Shown piece by piece: positions 8,640-19,747 of a stretch of 64,000 nt of DNA. The translations under genes and the position numbers were made by a program. Under the pieces are notes generated by a model, which saw only the letters and a list, made by a program, of their open reading frames with translations, ran no database searches and was not told the origin of the DNA. The stretch's first letter is position 1. Every line of letters begins with the position of its first letter. The stretch is from Mycolicibacterium thermoresistibile (GTDB taxonomy: Bacteria; Actinomycetota; Actinomycetes; Mycobacteriales; Mycobacteriaceae): the NCBI RefSeq assembly GCF_900187065.1, contig NZ_LT906483.1:496001-560000 (forward strand). The letters are read 5' to 3'.

Positions 8640-9293
8640 ATGAAGATCGCCAACGAGTTCACCGTCAACGCCCCGGTCGAGCAGGCCTGGGAGGTGCTCA
8701 CCGACCTGGAACGGATCATCCCGCTGATGCCGGGGGCCGCGATGACCGGACGCGACGGCGAGGACGTGCTGGGCAAGGTGAAGGTCAAGGTCGGCCCGGT
8801 CACCAGCGAATTCCACGGCAAGGTGCACTTCGTCGAACAGGACGGCGTCGAATACCGCGCGATCATCGACGCCCGCGGCAAGGAGGCGCGCGGCACCGGC
8901 AACGCCGCCGCCACCGTCTCCGCGCAACTGCATGCCGACGGTGACCGCAGCCGGGTCACCGTCGACACCGACCTGAAGATCGTCGGCAAGCTCGCGCAGT
9001 TCGGAAGTTCGATGCTGCAACAGGTTTCGGAGAAACTGCTCGGCGAGTTCGTCGAGGCGCTGGAAGCCGAGCTGGCCCCGAAACCGACACCGACACCGGC
9101 GGACGCGGGCGCGTCCGACGAGCCGGTGGCACCCCAGCGTGACGGGCAGGTCGACGCACCCGCCGAACCGGAGCCGATCGACCTGCTCGACCTGGCCGGC
9201 GGTGGCGTGTTGCGCAAGTACGGCGGGCTGGCGCTCGGCGTCCTGGCCGTGGCGGTCCTCGTCGTGGTGCTGTCCCGGATCCGCCGGCGCTGA
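8640..9293 (+). CDS. coxG: CoxG-like SRPBCC protein with C-terminal membrane anchor
   Basis: A 217-residue protein. Residues about 1-150 form the CoxG/SRPBCC domain (MKIANEFTVNAPVEQAWEVL, then PLMPGAAMTG). A proline- and acid-rich linker follows, and a single hydrophobic helix near the C-terminus ([17 protein letters not shown]) ends with a basic tail, as in a tail-anchored protein. CoxG is linked to attaching CO dehydrogenase to the membrane and coupling it to the quinone pool, which the tail would suit. The ATG has AGAGGACC in front of it. The coxE start follows 2 bp after its stop. Confidence 0.88.
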   Translation: MKIANEFTVNAPVEQAWEVLTDLERIIPLMPGAAMTGRDGEDVLGKVKVKVGPVTSEFHGKVHFVEQDGVEYRAIIDARGKEARGTGNAAATVSAQLHADGDRSRVTVDTDLKIVGKLAQFGSSMLQQVSEKLLGEFVEALEAELAPKPTPTPADAGASDEPVAPQRDGQVDAPAEPEPIDLLDLAGGGVLRKYGGLALGVLAVAVLVVVLSRIRRR

Positions 9294-9295
9294 GG

Positions 9296-10498
9296 ATGCT
9301 GCTGCGCGGAGTGGACCGGGCGGCCTTCGCGGTCGCCCTGGTGGCACGGCTGCGCGCCGGCGGAGTGGCGGTGTCGGCCGACGGACCGGCGGTGCTGCTG
9401 CAGGCGATGCGCCGGCTGCCGCCCACCGACCGCGACCGGCTGTACTGGGCGGCCCGGCTGAGCCTGGTGAACCGGGCCGAGGATCTCGGCGCGTTCGACG
9501 CGGTGTTCGCGGCGGTGTTCGACGGTGCGACGCTGGGGGTCGACCCGCCGTCGCTGCACCGGTCGCCCGCGGGTGCGCCGGTGGCGCCGGCGCCCGCCGG
9601 GACGGCGGGCAGTTCGACGGTGGACGCCGAGGGGCTGCCGTGGGCCACCCGGCCGGCGACGGTCACCGCGTCCGCCGACACCGGCGCCGACACCCCGACC
9701 CGGCTGCCGGACCTGCTGCCCAGTCACATCACGGCCCGCGCCGACGAACCGTTCGAACGGTTCGATCCCGACGATCTGCGGCTGCTGGGCGGCTGGCTGG
9801 AACAGGCCGTCGCACACTGGCCGCGGCGGCGCAGCCTGCGGCGTGAGAACCATCCGCACGGCAAGCGCATCGACCTGCGCGAAACTTTGCGGGCGTCGCG
9901 CCGGACCGGCTTCGAGACGTTGCGGTTGGCCCGCACCCGGCCTCGCCGCCGGGACCGTCCGGTGGTGCTGATCTGCGACGTCAGCCGGTCGATGCAGCCG
10001 TACACCACGGTCTACCTGCATCTGATGCGGGCGGCGGCGCTGCACCGCAACTCCCGGCGGCGAAGCGGTATCCGGCCGGAGGTGTTCGCGTTCTCCACCA
10101 GGCTCACCCGGTTGACCGCGGTGCTGGCGCACCGTTCCCCGGAGGTGGCGCGGGACCGGGCCGACGCCAAGGTGGTGGACCGGTACGGCGGCACCCATCT
10201 GGGTCGCAGCCTCGCCGAACTGCTGGCCTCCCCGCACGGCAACGCGCTGCGCGGGGCGGTGGTGATCATCGCCTCGGACGGATGGGACAGCGACCCGCCC
10301 GAACTGCTCGGCCACACCATGGCCCGGTTGCGGCGCCGGGCGCAGCGGGTGGTGTGGCTCAACCCGCGCGCCGGCCGGCCGGGTTTCGCACCGCTGACCG
10401 GGGCCATGGCGGCGGCGCTGCCGTACTGCGACGCGATGCTGCCCGCGCACTCGCTGACCGCGCTGCACGAGGTGTTCGTGACGCTGGCCAACCAGTGA
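9296..10498 (+). CDS. coxE: VWA domain protein, CoxE
   Basis: A 400-residue CoxE-family protein. The C-terminal von Willebrand A domain has the metal-binding motif DVSRS (D228, S230, S232) and the later GGTHLGRSL and ASDGWDS motifs. The N-terminal half is helical and proline-rich around residues 90-120. CoxE acts with the MoxR ATPase CoxD in assembling the copper site of CO dehydrogenase, and both are required for an active enzyme in Oligotropha. It is the last gene of the cox operon. Its stop codon is the first part of the long terminator hairpin. Confidence 0.88.
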   Translation: MLLRGVDRAAFAVALVARLRAGGVAVSADGPAVLLQAMRRLPPTDRDRLYWAARLSLVNRAEDLGAFDAVFAAVFDGATLGVDPPSLHRSPAGAPVAPAPAGTAGSSTVDAEGLPWATRPATVTASADTGADTPTRLPDLLPSHITARADEPFERFDPDDLRLLGGWLEQAVAHWPRRRSLRRENHPHGKRIDLRETLRASRRTGFETLRLARTRPRRRDRPVVLICDVSRSMQPYTTVYLHLMRAAALHRNSRRRSGIRPEVFAFSTRLTRLTAVLAHRSPEVARDRADAKVVDRYGGTHLGRSLAELLASPHGNALRGAVVIIASDGWDSDPPELLGHTMARLRRRAQRVVWLNPRAGRPGFAPLTGAMAAALPYCDAMLPAHSLTALHEVFVTLANQ

Positions 10499-10545
10499 TT
10501 TCGGCGTGCGCACGGTCGCTGAGCGACCGGCAGCACGCCGAAATC
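10497..10545. terminator. long two-part hairpin between convergent coxE and dedA
   Basis: The outer stem GATTTCGGCGTGC (10497-10509) pairs perfectly with 10533-10545 (13 bp). The inner stem CGGTCGCT (10513-10520) pairs perfectly with 10522-10529 around a single-base loop, and 3-nt internal loops separate the two. It fills the whole gap between two converging genes and would work in both directions. It has no clear U-tract, as is common in mycobacteria. Confidence 0.7.
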
Positions 10546-10549
10546 GCGA

Positions 10550-11239
10550 TCAGCCCGACTGTTTGGGAAGCGGTTCGGCGGCCAGCGCCGGTCCGCTCCT
10601 CGCGCGGCGCCGTTCGAGCATCCCCTTGGTCACCGAGAAGATCATCGGCAGCACCGACAGGAACACGATCAGCAGGATCATGTACTCGAGGTTTTCCTTG
10701 ACGAACGTGATGTTGCCGAGGAAGTAGCCGAGCAGGGTGACCCCGGTGCCCCAGGCGATGCCGCCGACGGCGTTGAAGGTCAGAAAGACCGAGTAACGCA
10801 TATAGGACACCCCGGCCAGCACCGGTGCGTAGGTGCGCACGATCGGCACGAAGCGGGCCAGGATGATCGTGTAGGGACCGTACTTCTCGAAGAACTCGTG
10901 TGACTGTTCGACGTAGGACTTCTTGAAGAAGCGGGAGTCCTCCTTGTTGAACAGCGCCGGCCCGATACGGCGGCCGATGTAGTAGGCGCACTGATCACCG
11001 AGGATCGCCACGATCGTGACGGTGATGCACAGCAGCCAGATGTTCATCGTGCCGCCGGCGGCCAGCAGCCCACCGGTGAACAGCAGCGAGTCGCCCGGCA
11101 ACAGCGGGAACAGCAGCCCGGTCTCGATGAAGACGATGATCAGGATCGCGGGCAGGACCGCCGCCGCGAACAGCCCGTCCGGGCCGATCCAAAACATTGG
11201 GTCGAGGATGCCCGGCATGGCCATCACGGTGGTGCTCAT
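10550..11239 (-). CDS. DedA family membrane protein
   Basis: A 229-residue DedA/SNARE-associated integral membrane protein with about four to five hydrophobic segments. It has the family patterns FIETGLLFPLLPGDSLLFTGGLLA near residue 40 and FARFVPIVRTYAPVLAGVSYM near 130, with an arginine known to be essential in DedA proteins. DedA members are flippase-like and help maintain undecaprenyl-phosphate or phospholipid balance. It corresponds by position to Rv0364. It has its own leaderless-type promoter and converges on the cox operon. Confidence 0.88.
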   Translation of the reverse strand: MSTTVMAMPGILDPMFWIGPDGLFAAAVLPAILIIVFIETGLLFPLLPGDSLLFTGGLLAAGGTMNIWLLCITVTIVAILGDQCAYYIGRRIGPALFNKEDSRFFKKSYVEQSHEFFEKYGPYTIILARFVPIVRTYAPVLAGVSYMRYSVFLTFNAVGGIAWGTGVTLLGYFLGNITFVKENLEYMILLIVFLSVLPMIFSVTKGMLERRRARSGPALAAEPLPKQSG

Positions 11240-11247
11240 GGGTCACC

Positions 11248-11253
11248 AAGATA
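11248..11253 (-). promoter_or_regulatory. -10 box, leaderless promoter of the dedA-type gene
   Basis: Read on the minus strand, TATCTT is followed by 8 nt and the ATG at 11239. The gap contains no Shine-Dalgarno sequence, so a leaderless mRNA is likely. Confidence 0.45.
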
Positions 11254-11279
11254 CCGGCGCAGGTGGCCTGCCCGATTCA

Positions 11280-11299
11280 CCGCGCCCGCACGGGCGCGG
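11280..11299 (-). terminator. GC hairpin after the proline-rich membrane protein gene
   Basis: CCGCGCCC at 11280-11287 pairs perfectly with GGGCGCGG at 11292-11299 around a 4-nt loop. It lies 18 bp beyond the stop of the minus-strand gene ending at 11318 and before the dedA promoter. There is no U-tract, so termination is inferred from stem and place. Confidence 0.45.
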
Positions 11300-11317
11300 T
11301 CGACCCGGAGATCCAGG

Positions 11318-12151
11318 TCACCCCGGGGCCTGGCAGATCTTCCACTGATCATCGCGGAACTGCAGGTCGAAGCTGCGGGTGGAGCGGACCTGCGGGTCGT
11401 AGGCCATGAAACTGGTCACATTGGCCTCGGCGTGGTCGCCGTTGATGACGATCTCGTCGATGCTGGCCACCACCGGATACTGTTTGGCCGCCGCCACCCG
11501 CCGGTGGGTGTCGGCCCACGCCTGTTCGTCGTAGTTGACGTAGCTGTCGCGCTTGCTGCCGCAGGTGATGCTGCGCAGGATGGCCAGATCGCCGTTCTGG
11601 ATCGCGGTGTCGAATGTCTGGATGGTCTGGCGCACCAGATCCTCCTGCGACGCCCGGCCGACGGAGTCGCGGGTCAGCAGGACGGTGCCGAGGATGGCCA
11701 CGGCGGCCAGCGCCGCGATGACCAGCGCCACCGCGATCACCCAGCCCCAGCTGCGCCGTTCCCGCTCCGGTGGGTCCGGCTGATTGCGGGGTGGAATCAC
11801 CTGCGGCCCAACGGGTTTCTGTGAACGGATCGGTTCGGTGGGCGCGGCCGCGGCGGCCGCGCCGGCGGGCCCGATCACCTCGGTGGCCGGATCCGCCGGC
11901 GGATCGATCTGCTGGGTGGAACCGGCGTCGAAGCTCGACGGCGCGGTGAACCGCCGCTCGGGCTGCTGGGGCCGCGACGACGCGTCGGACTGGTCGGACG
12001 GGTTGGCCAGCACCTCGGTCGCCGGTTCGTGGTCCCCCTCCTGCGGTGGGGTGGCAGGCGCATCGGGCCCGGCGCCGGACTGGTCGGGTCCGGCGGTGTC
12101 GGATTCACGGTCAGATCCCGGTTCCCGATCAGACCCTGGTGGGTGTGCCAT
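11318..12151 (-). CDS. proline-rich single-pass membrane protein (Rv0361-like)
   Basis: A 277-residue protein. Residues 1-140 are polar, acidic and proline-rich (probably cytoplasmic and disordered). One transmembrane helix follows (WVIAVALVIAALAAVAILGT), then an extracytoplasmic domain of about 115 residues ending FRDDQWKICQAPG. That C-terminal domain resembles the NTF2-like domains of Mce-associated proteins and of the small protein at 23292. It corresponds by position and layout to Rv0361. ATG 12151 is preferred over a TTG 24 bp upstream because a GGGAGGA sequence precedes it. No enzymatic motif is visible. Confidence 0.75.
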   Translation of the reverse strand: MAHPPGSDREPGSDRESDTAGPDQSGAGPDAPATPPQEGDHEPATEVLANPSDQSDASSRPQQPERRFTAPSSFDAGSTQQIDPPADPATEVIGPAGAAAAAAPTEPIRSQKPVGPQVIPPRNQPDPPERERRSWGWVIAVALVIAALAAVAILGTVLLTRDSVGRASQEDLVRQTIQTFDTAIQNGDLAILRSITCGSKRDSYVNYDEQAWADTHRRVAAAKQYPVVASIDEIVINGDHAEANVTSFMAYDPQVRSTRSFDLQFRDDQWKICQAPG

Positions 12152-12242
12152 CGTTGCTGCAGTCCTCCCGCTCAAGCGCTCAGTGGGAGCTTAACTACCG
12201 TCCGGGCCGGACCGCTTCCGCCCGCACGGCAGAATAGGCGGC

Positions 12243-12683
12243 ATGACGCGGATGGGTGATCTGTTGGGACCGGATCCGGTATTGCTGCCGGGCGATTCTG
12301 CGGCCGAGGCGGAACTGGCGGCCGGGGAGAATCCGGCGATCGTCGCGGCGGCGCACCCGGCGGCCTCCATCGCCTGGGCCGCCCTGGCCGAGCAGGCGCT
12401 GGCCGACGAGCAGGCCATCACGGCCTACGCCTACGCCCGGACCGGTTACCACCGTGGTCTCGACCAGTTGCGTCGCAACGGGTGGAAGGGTTTCGGGCCG
12501 GTGCCCTACAGCCACGAGCCCAACCGCGGTTTCCTGCGCTGCGTGGCGGCGCTGGCCCGGGCCGCCGAGGCGATCGGGGAGACCTCCGAATATCAGCGCT
12601 GCCTCGATCTGCTCGACGACTGCGATCCCGGCGCGCGTGCGGCGCTGGGTCTGGCCGGGGATCGGGAGTCGTCCGGCGACTGA
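12243..12683 (+). CDS. DUF3151 domain protein (Rv0360c-like)
   Basis: A 146-residue soluble protein covering the whole DUF3151 domain. Recognisable patterns are LGPDPVLLPGD at the start, AAHPAASIAWAALAEQAL in the middle and GYHRGLDQLRRNGWKGFGPVPYSHEPNRGFLRC after it. It is conserved across actinobacteria, usually between a membrane protein and a metabolic gene, with no known function. It is divergent from the Rv0361-like gene, with about 90 bp between the starts, and convergent with the CDF exporter 16 bp downstream. Confidence 0.82.
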   Translation: MTRMGDLLGPDPVLLPGDSAAEAELAAGENPAIVAAAHPAASIAWAALAEQALADEQAITAYAYARTGYHRGLDQLRRNGWKGFGPVPYSHEPNRGFLRCVAALARAAEAIGETSEYQRCLDLLDDCDPGARAALGLAGDRESSGD

Positions 12684-12699
12684 TCGCCGGCGGCGGTCC

Positions 12700-13611
12700 T
12701 CAGTCCTCGGCGGCACAGCGGCAGCCGGCCGCCCCGTCCGGTGACTCCACCTGCACCGTCGAGTGGTGCAGCCCGCGGGCGCTGAACACCTCGCGGGCGT
12801 CGGCGAGCACCTGCGCCGGATCCGCGGTGGCGGTCAGGTGCGCGGTGGCCATGTCCTTGCCCGGCACCAGCGTCCACACGTGCAGATCGTGCACGTCGGT
12901 CACGCCGTCGACGGTCTCCAGCGCCCGCTGCAGTTCGTCGACGTCGATGTGGCGGGGGGAGCTCTCGGACAGGATGCGCAGCGCGTTGCCCGCGAGTGCG
13001 AAGGCGCGGGGGAGCACCCACAACGCGACCAGGACCGCGACCACCACGTCGGCGTAGGGCCAACCGGTGGTGACGGTGACGATGCCGGCGATCAGCACCC
13101 CGACGCTGCTGACGGTGTCGGCGAGCACCTCCAGATAGGCGCCCTTGACCGCCAGGCTGTGCTCCGAATGCGACCGCAGCAGCACCACCACGACGAGGTT
13201 GGCGACCAGACCGGCCAGCGCCACCACGATCATCGGTGTGCCGGGCACCTCCGGCGCGTCACCGAGCCGCCTGATCGCCTCGTAGAAGATGAATCCGGCC
13301 ACCCCGAGCAGCAGCAGCGCGTTGGCCACCGCGGCGAACACCTCGGCGCGATGCCAGCCGTAGGTGCGTGCCGACGAGGGCCGCCCGTGCCGGGACAGCA
13401 GCACCGCGGTCAGACCCATCGACAGCGCGACGAGGTCGGTGAGCATGTGCCCGGCGTCGGCCAGCAGCGCGATCGAGTCGATGAGCAACGCCGTCACCAG
13501 TTCGACGGCGAAGAACACGGTGAGGATCACCGCCGCGATGACCAGCCGGCTCACCCGAGCGTCCGGGTGGTTGTGCTGGTGATCGAGGTGGTGTTGGTGA
13601 GTCGCGGACAC
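12700..13611 (-). CDS. CDF family zinc/cobalt/cadmium efflux transporter (CzcD/ZitB-like)
   Basis: A 303-residue cation diffusion facilitator. The N-terminus is histidine-rich (HQHHLDHQHNH), there are six membrane helices, and the metal site motif HxxxD appears in LADAGHMLTDLVAL of helix 2. A cytoplasmic C-terminal domain carries further histidines (HDLHVWTL and HLTATAD). The family exports Zn2+ and similar ions against protons. The GTG start at 13611 has a TATATT box 6 nt upstream, overlapped by an AT-rich palindrome. This suggests metal-responsive repression, for example by an ArsR/SmtB protein encoded elsewhere, since none lies next to the gene. Confidence 0.9.
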   Translation of the reverse strand: MSATHQHHLDHQHNHPDARVSRLVIAAVILTVFFAVELVTALLIDSIALLADAGHMLTDLVALSMGLTAVLLSRHGRPSSARTYGWHRAEVFAAVANALLLLGVAGFIFYEAIRRLGDAPEVPGTPMIVVALAGLVANLVVVVLLRSHSEHSLAVKGAYLEVLADTVSSVGVLIAGIVTVTTGWPYADVVVAVLVALWVLPRAFALAGNALRILSESSPRHIDVDELQRALETVDGVTDVHDLHVWTLVPGKDMATAHLTATADPAQVLADAREVFSARGLHHSTVQVESPDGAAGCRCAAED

Positions 13612-13617
13612 CCCAGC

Positions 13618-13636
13618 AATATATGCGCATTAATGC
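13618..13636 (-). promoter_or_regulatory. promoter and candidate ArsR/SmtB-type operator of the CDF exporter gene
   Basis: On the minus strand, TATATT (13618-13623) lies 6 nt before the GTG start. Directly upstream is the 10-bp perfect palindrome GCATTAATGC (13627-13636), within the longer AT-rich stretch ATGCGCATTAATGCAT. Such AT-rich dyads touching the -10 box are typical of metal-sensing ArsR-family repressors. Binding is inferred, not shown. Confidence 0.45.
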
Positions 13637-13678
13637 ATGGGTTTCAAGTGTTCGGCCCGACAGCAAAAACCGGCCCGA

Positions 13679-13684
13679 TAGAGT
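13679..13684 (+). promoter_or_regulatory. -10 box, leaderless promoter of the pyruvyl transferase gene
   Basis: TAGAGT is followed by 6 nt and the GTG at 13691, with no ribosome binding sequence between. Confidence 0.45.
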
Positions 13685-13690
13685 CGAGAA

Positions 13691-14851
13691 GTGGCCACCC
13701 CTGAAGCACCGGTCTACTACCTGGTGTCGACCGCCGGATTCCCCAACTTCGGTGATGAGCTGATCCTGCGGGGTTGGCTGCGGTATCTGGCGGCTGTCGC
13801 GCCGCACGCCGAGGTGTGGGTCGACACCCATTCGCCGGGCCCCACCGCGCTGCTGGTCGGCGACGCCCATCCGCGGGTGCGGTTCGCCGACACGTTGTGG
13901 CGGCTGTGCTGGGAGGCGCCGTCCGAGGATCCGTGGGAGGTGGCCGCCTGGGTGCAGCACGCGCTGCGCAACCCGGGGATGGCCCCGCGCTGGCATCAGG
14001 GCATCGTGCTGCTGGGCCGGGTCGACGTGGTGCACGTGATCGGCGGCGGCTACGTCAACGCGATCTGGCCCCGGCACATCGGGCTGCTGGCGGCCGCGGC
14101 CGCCGCCGCCGAACATGCCGGCGGGCGGGCGGCGATGACCGGTCAGGGCCTGAGCCCCGCATCGGCCGGCAGCGCACCGCTGCTGGTCGCGCTGGCCGAG
14201 CGGTTCGAGGTGGTCGAGGTGCGCGACGCGCCGTCGGCGCGGCTGCTCGATGTCCCGCTCGGCGTCGACGACGCGTTCCTGACCCTCGGGCATGGGGTCA
14301 TCACCCCCGAACAGGCGTGGCCGGATCAGCCGCCGCCCGAGGTGATGCTGTGCCTGCAGTCCGATCTCAACGAGCTCGGCACCTCGAACGTGGCCGGCGC
14401 GGTGTTGACCATGCTGCGGCGGTGGCGGGTGCCGCCGGAGCGGGTGTGCGTCGTGGAGGGCATCCCGCGGGTGGACCGCGAGGTGTTCGCCCTGATCGAA
14501 CACGAACTGCCCGGCGCCCGGTTCTACCCGTTCGCCGACGTGTGGAACCGGGGGCTGCCGCTGTCGGCGGCGCAGACCTGGATCTCCACCCGGTTCCACC
14601 TGCACATGGCCGCGGCCGCGGCGGGCGCGTCCGGGGTGGCGATCGCGATCAGCCGCGACTACTACCGGACCAAACACCAGTCGCTGCTGGACCTCGGCTC
14701 GGGCTGGACCCTGGTCGACGACTGCGCCGACACCGCCGCCCTGCCCGCGAGGCCCCGCGCCGGAGGGTTCGACCGGCACACCGTCGAGCGGCTGCGCAAG
14801 GACAAACTGCAGCTCGCCAAGGCCATCTACGCGCCGATCTCCCGCCGCTAG
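13691..14851 (+). CDS. polysaccharide pyruvyl transferase family protein
   Basis: A 386-residue protein of the PS_pyruv_trans family. The N-terminal motif STAGFPNFGDELILRGWL (about residues 13-30), the central VIGGGYVNAIWP, and the C-terminal STRFHLHMAAAAAG segment (the substrate-site region) are characteristic. The family transfers pyruvyl groups from phosphoenolpyruvate to sugars, or acts as related glycan-modifying enzymes such as CsaB. In mycobacteria a glycolipid or cell-wall glycan substrate is possible but cannot be named. It stands alone, divergent from the CDF gene and convergent with the M50 protease gene, with no glycosyltransferases nearby. Confidence 0.75.
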   Translation: MATPEAPVYYLVSTAGFPNFGDELILRGWLRYLAAVAPHAEVWVDTHSPGPTALLVGDAHPRVRFADTLWRLCWEAPSEDPWEVAAWVQHALRNPGMAPRWHQGIVLLGRVDVVHVIGGGYVNAIWPRHIGLLAAAAAAAEHAGGRAAMTGQGLSPASAGSAPLLVALAERFEVVEVRDAPSARLLDVPLGVDDAFLTLGHGVITPEQAWPDQPPPEVMLCLQSDLNELGTSNVAGAVLTMLRRWRVPPERVCVVEGIPRVDREVFALIEHELPGARFYPFADVWNRGLPLSAAQTWISTRFHLHMAAAAAGASGVAIAISRDYYRTKHQSLLDLGSGWTLVDDCADTAALPARPRAGGFDRHTVERLRKDKLQLAKAIYAPISRR

Positions 14852-14885
14852 GGCCGACCCTCTCGACCGGACGCCGGCCGGCCGG

Positions 14886-15665
14886 TCACATCCAGGACGA
14901 CCAGAACCGGGTCAGCCGGCTGCCCGCCGCCGACAGCGCGCCGGGCGCCCCGGAGAGCTCGTAGAGCCAGTGGACCGCCGAGAAGAACCACTGGTTCAGC
15001 GTCGGGGTCAGCAGCAGCACGATCAGGATGAGGAAACCCCACTGCTTGGCCGGTTGCACCGCCCGCCGGGTGGGCGGGCTCAGATGCGGTTCCAGCGCCC
15101 CGAACCCGTCCAGGCCCGGGATCGGCAGCAGGTTCAACACCAGCGCGGTGATCTGTAGGAACCCGAGGAACGCCACCCCGGCCCAGAACACCCCGTGGGC
15201 GGGGTCGTAGCACAGCCGGGTCAGCGTCAGCAGCAGCGCCGCGAACACCAGGTTGACGCTCGGACCGGCCAGGCTGACCACTGACTGCCGCCAGGGTGTC
15301 ATCCGGTGCGTGCGCACATCCACCGCGCCGCCCGGAAAACCGATGCCGCCCAGCGCGACGAACAGCACCGGCAGCCCGATGGACAACAGCGGATGGGTGT
15401 ACCGGAGCGGGTTGAGGGTCAGATAGCCGCGGGCGGCCACCTCCCGGTCGCCGAACCGCCACGCCGACCAGGCGTGGGCGAACTCGTGCAGGCACAGCGT
15501 CACCAGCCAGCCCGCGATGACGAACAGGAACACCCCGGCGTACGCCGCCGGACCGGTGACCGTGGCGGACGCCCACGCCAGCCCGCCGCCGGCCGCGGTG
15601 AGCGCGACGATCGCCAGGAACACCGGGCTGGGCCGGACCGAGCCGGAAACCGAACGGATGCTCAC
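14886..15665 (-). CDS. M50 family site-2 protease-like membrane metalloprotease (Rv0359-like)
   Basis: A 259-residue intramembrane zinc metalloprotease. The zinc motif HEFAH is at residues 60-64 in a membrane helix (LVTLCLHEFAHAWSAWRFGD), and the third ligand region is NLLPIPGLDGFG. Several hydrophobic segments follow. It lacks PDZ and CBS domains, so it belongs to the small, compact S2P group rather than the Rip1 type. The GTG start has a TAACTT box 7 nt upstream. It matches Rv0359 by position in the purA neighbourhood. The substrate is unknown. Confidence 0.85.
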   Translation of the reverse strand: MSIRSVSGSVRPSPVFLAIVALTAAGGGLAWASATVTGPAAYAGVFLFVIAGWLVTLCLHEFAHAWSAWRFGDREVAARGYLTLNPLRYTHPLLSIGLPVLFVALGGIGFPGGAVDVRTHRMTPWRQSVVSLAGPSVNLVFAALLLTLTRLCYDPAHGVFWAGVAFLGFLQITALVLNLLPIPGLDGFGALEPHLSPPTRRAVQPAKQWGFLILIVLLLTPTLNQWFFSAVHWLYELSGAPGALSAAGSRLTRFWSSWM

Positions 15666-15672
15666 CTCCGCG

Positions 15673-15678
15673 AAGTTA
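15673..15678 (-). promoter_or_regulatory. -10 box, leaderless promoter of the M50 protease gene
   Basis: On the minus strand TAACTT is followed by 7 nt and the GTG at 15665. The gap does contain GCGGAG, but it abuts the start codon too closely to act as a normal ribosome binding site. Confidence 0.45.
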
Positions 15679-17104
15679 CCCGCAGCCCCCGAACCGGTCC
15701 GGCCCCGTCCCCGTCCGCGCCGGTGCGGACGAGAACCGCCGAATGTGCCCGACCCGGGCCGCCGGACGTGTCATCGTCGAGGTGTGCGCCCGCCGAGCCT
15801 GCCGGCGCCCGCACCGCTGTCCGCGGTGTTCGGCGCGGGCTACGCCGCCGCCTACGCCGTCGGCGGCAACCGGATGGTGGCCCGGATGCTGAAGCGGTAC
15901 GGGCCGGTGGTGGCGCTGCCGGTGCTGGGTTACGGCACCGTGGTCGCGGTGGCCGATCCGGCGCTGGCCCGCCAGGTGTTCGCCGAGAAACCCGATGTGC
16001 TGCTCGGCGGGGACGGGGTCGGCCCGGCCGCGGCGATCTACGGCCCCCGGTCGATGTTCGTGCAGGAGGAGCCCGAGCATCTGCGGCGGCGCCGGCTGCT
16101 GATCCCGCCGCTGCACGGTGCGGCGCTGGCCGGGCACGTCCCGGTCATCGAGGCCGCCACCCGGTCGGCGATGGCGTCCTGGCCGGTGGGCCGGCCGATG
16201 CGGATGCTGGACGCGGCCCGTGATCTCACCCTGGACGTGATCATCCGGGTGATCTTCGGGGTGCACGATCCGGCCGAGGTCGCCCGGCTCGCCGCGCCGT
16301 TCGAGACGCTGCTGGCCCTGGCGGTGTCGGTGCAGACGCCCGTGCGCTACGCGCTGCGCCGGGCCGGCGCGCTGCGCTTCTGGCACGCCTACCGCGACGC
16401 CAACCGGCGCATCGACGAGCTGGTGCGGCCGCTGATCGCCGCACGCCGCGTTCCCGACGCCGGTCCGCGTGACGACATCCTGAGCATGCTGGTCGCGGCG
16501 CGCACCGAGGACGGCGACCGGCTGACCGACGACGAGATCCGCGACGATCTGATCACCCTGGTGCTCGCCGGCCACGAGACCACCGCGACCACCCTGGCCT
16601 GGTTGATCGACTACCTGGTGCATCACCCGGCGGCGCTGGACCGGGTGCGGGCCGAAGCGGCGCCCGGCGGCGCGCAGCGCGGTGCGGGCCCCTACACCGA
16701 GGCGGTCATCAACGAGACACTGCGGCTGCGGCCCCCCGGACCGGTCACCGGGCGCACCACCGCCGGGCACTACCGGCTCGGCGACTACACACTGGCGCCG
16801 CGCACCCGGATCGTGCTGCTGCTCGGCGTGATCAACCGCGACCCGAACAGCTACCCGGATCCGCACGACTTCCGGCCGGACCGGTTCCTGCACACCCGTC
16901 CCGACCCGTACGCGTGGGTGCCGTTCGGCGGCGGCGTCAAACGCTGCCTCGGGGCGGCGTTCGCGATGCGTGAACTGACGACGATCCTGCGGATCCTGCT
17001 GACCGAGGCCGACCTGCGGCCGGTCAACGCCCGCCCGGAGTCCGCGGCCGGCCGGGCCGCGGCGGTGGTGGTGCCGCGGCACGGCACCCCGGTCTACTTC
17101 CGGC

Positions 17105-19736
<2,632 letters not shown>

Positions 19737-19747
19737 TCACCGCGGGT

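Noticed and set aside
7451..10513. A 1020-codon open frame on the minus strand opposite xdhC-coxD-coxG-coxE.
   Set aside because: It lies antisense to five well-supported genes, is low-complexity Arg/Gly/His/Gln-rich, and has no domain. Long antisense frames are common in high-GC genomes.
10550..11239. The DedA gene as part of the cox locus.
   Set aside because: It converges on coxE with a strong bidirectional hairpin between, has its own promoter, and is not part of known cox clusters.
15517..15783. The upstream extension of the P450 frame to 15517.
   Set aside because: It runs antisense through the start of the M50 protease gene and its promoter and has no P450 sequence. GTG 15784 gives a normal N-terminus.
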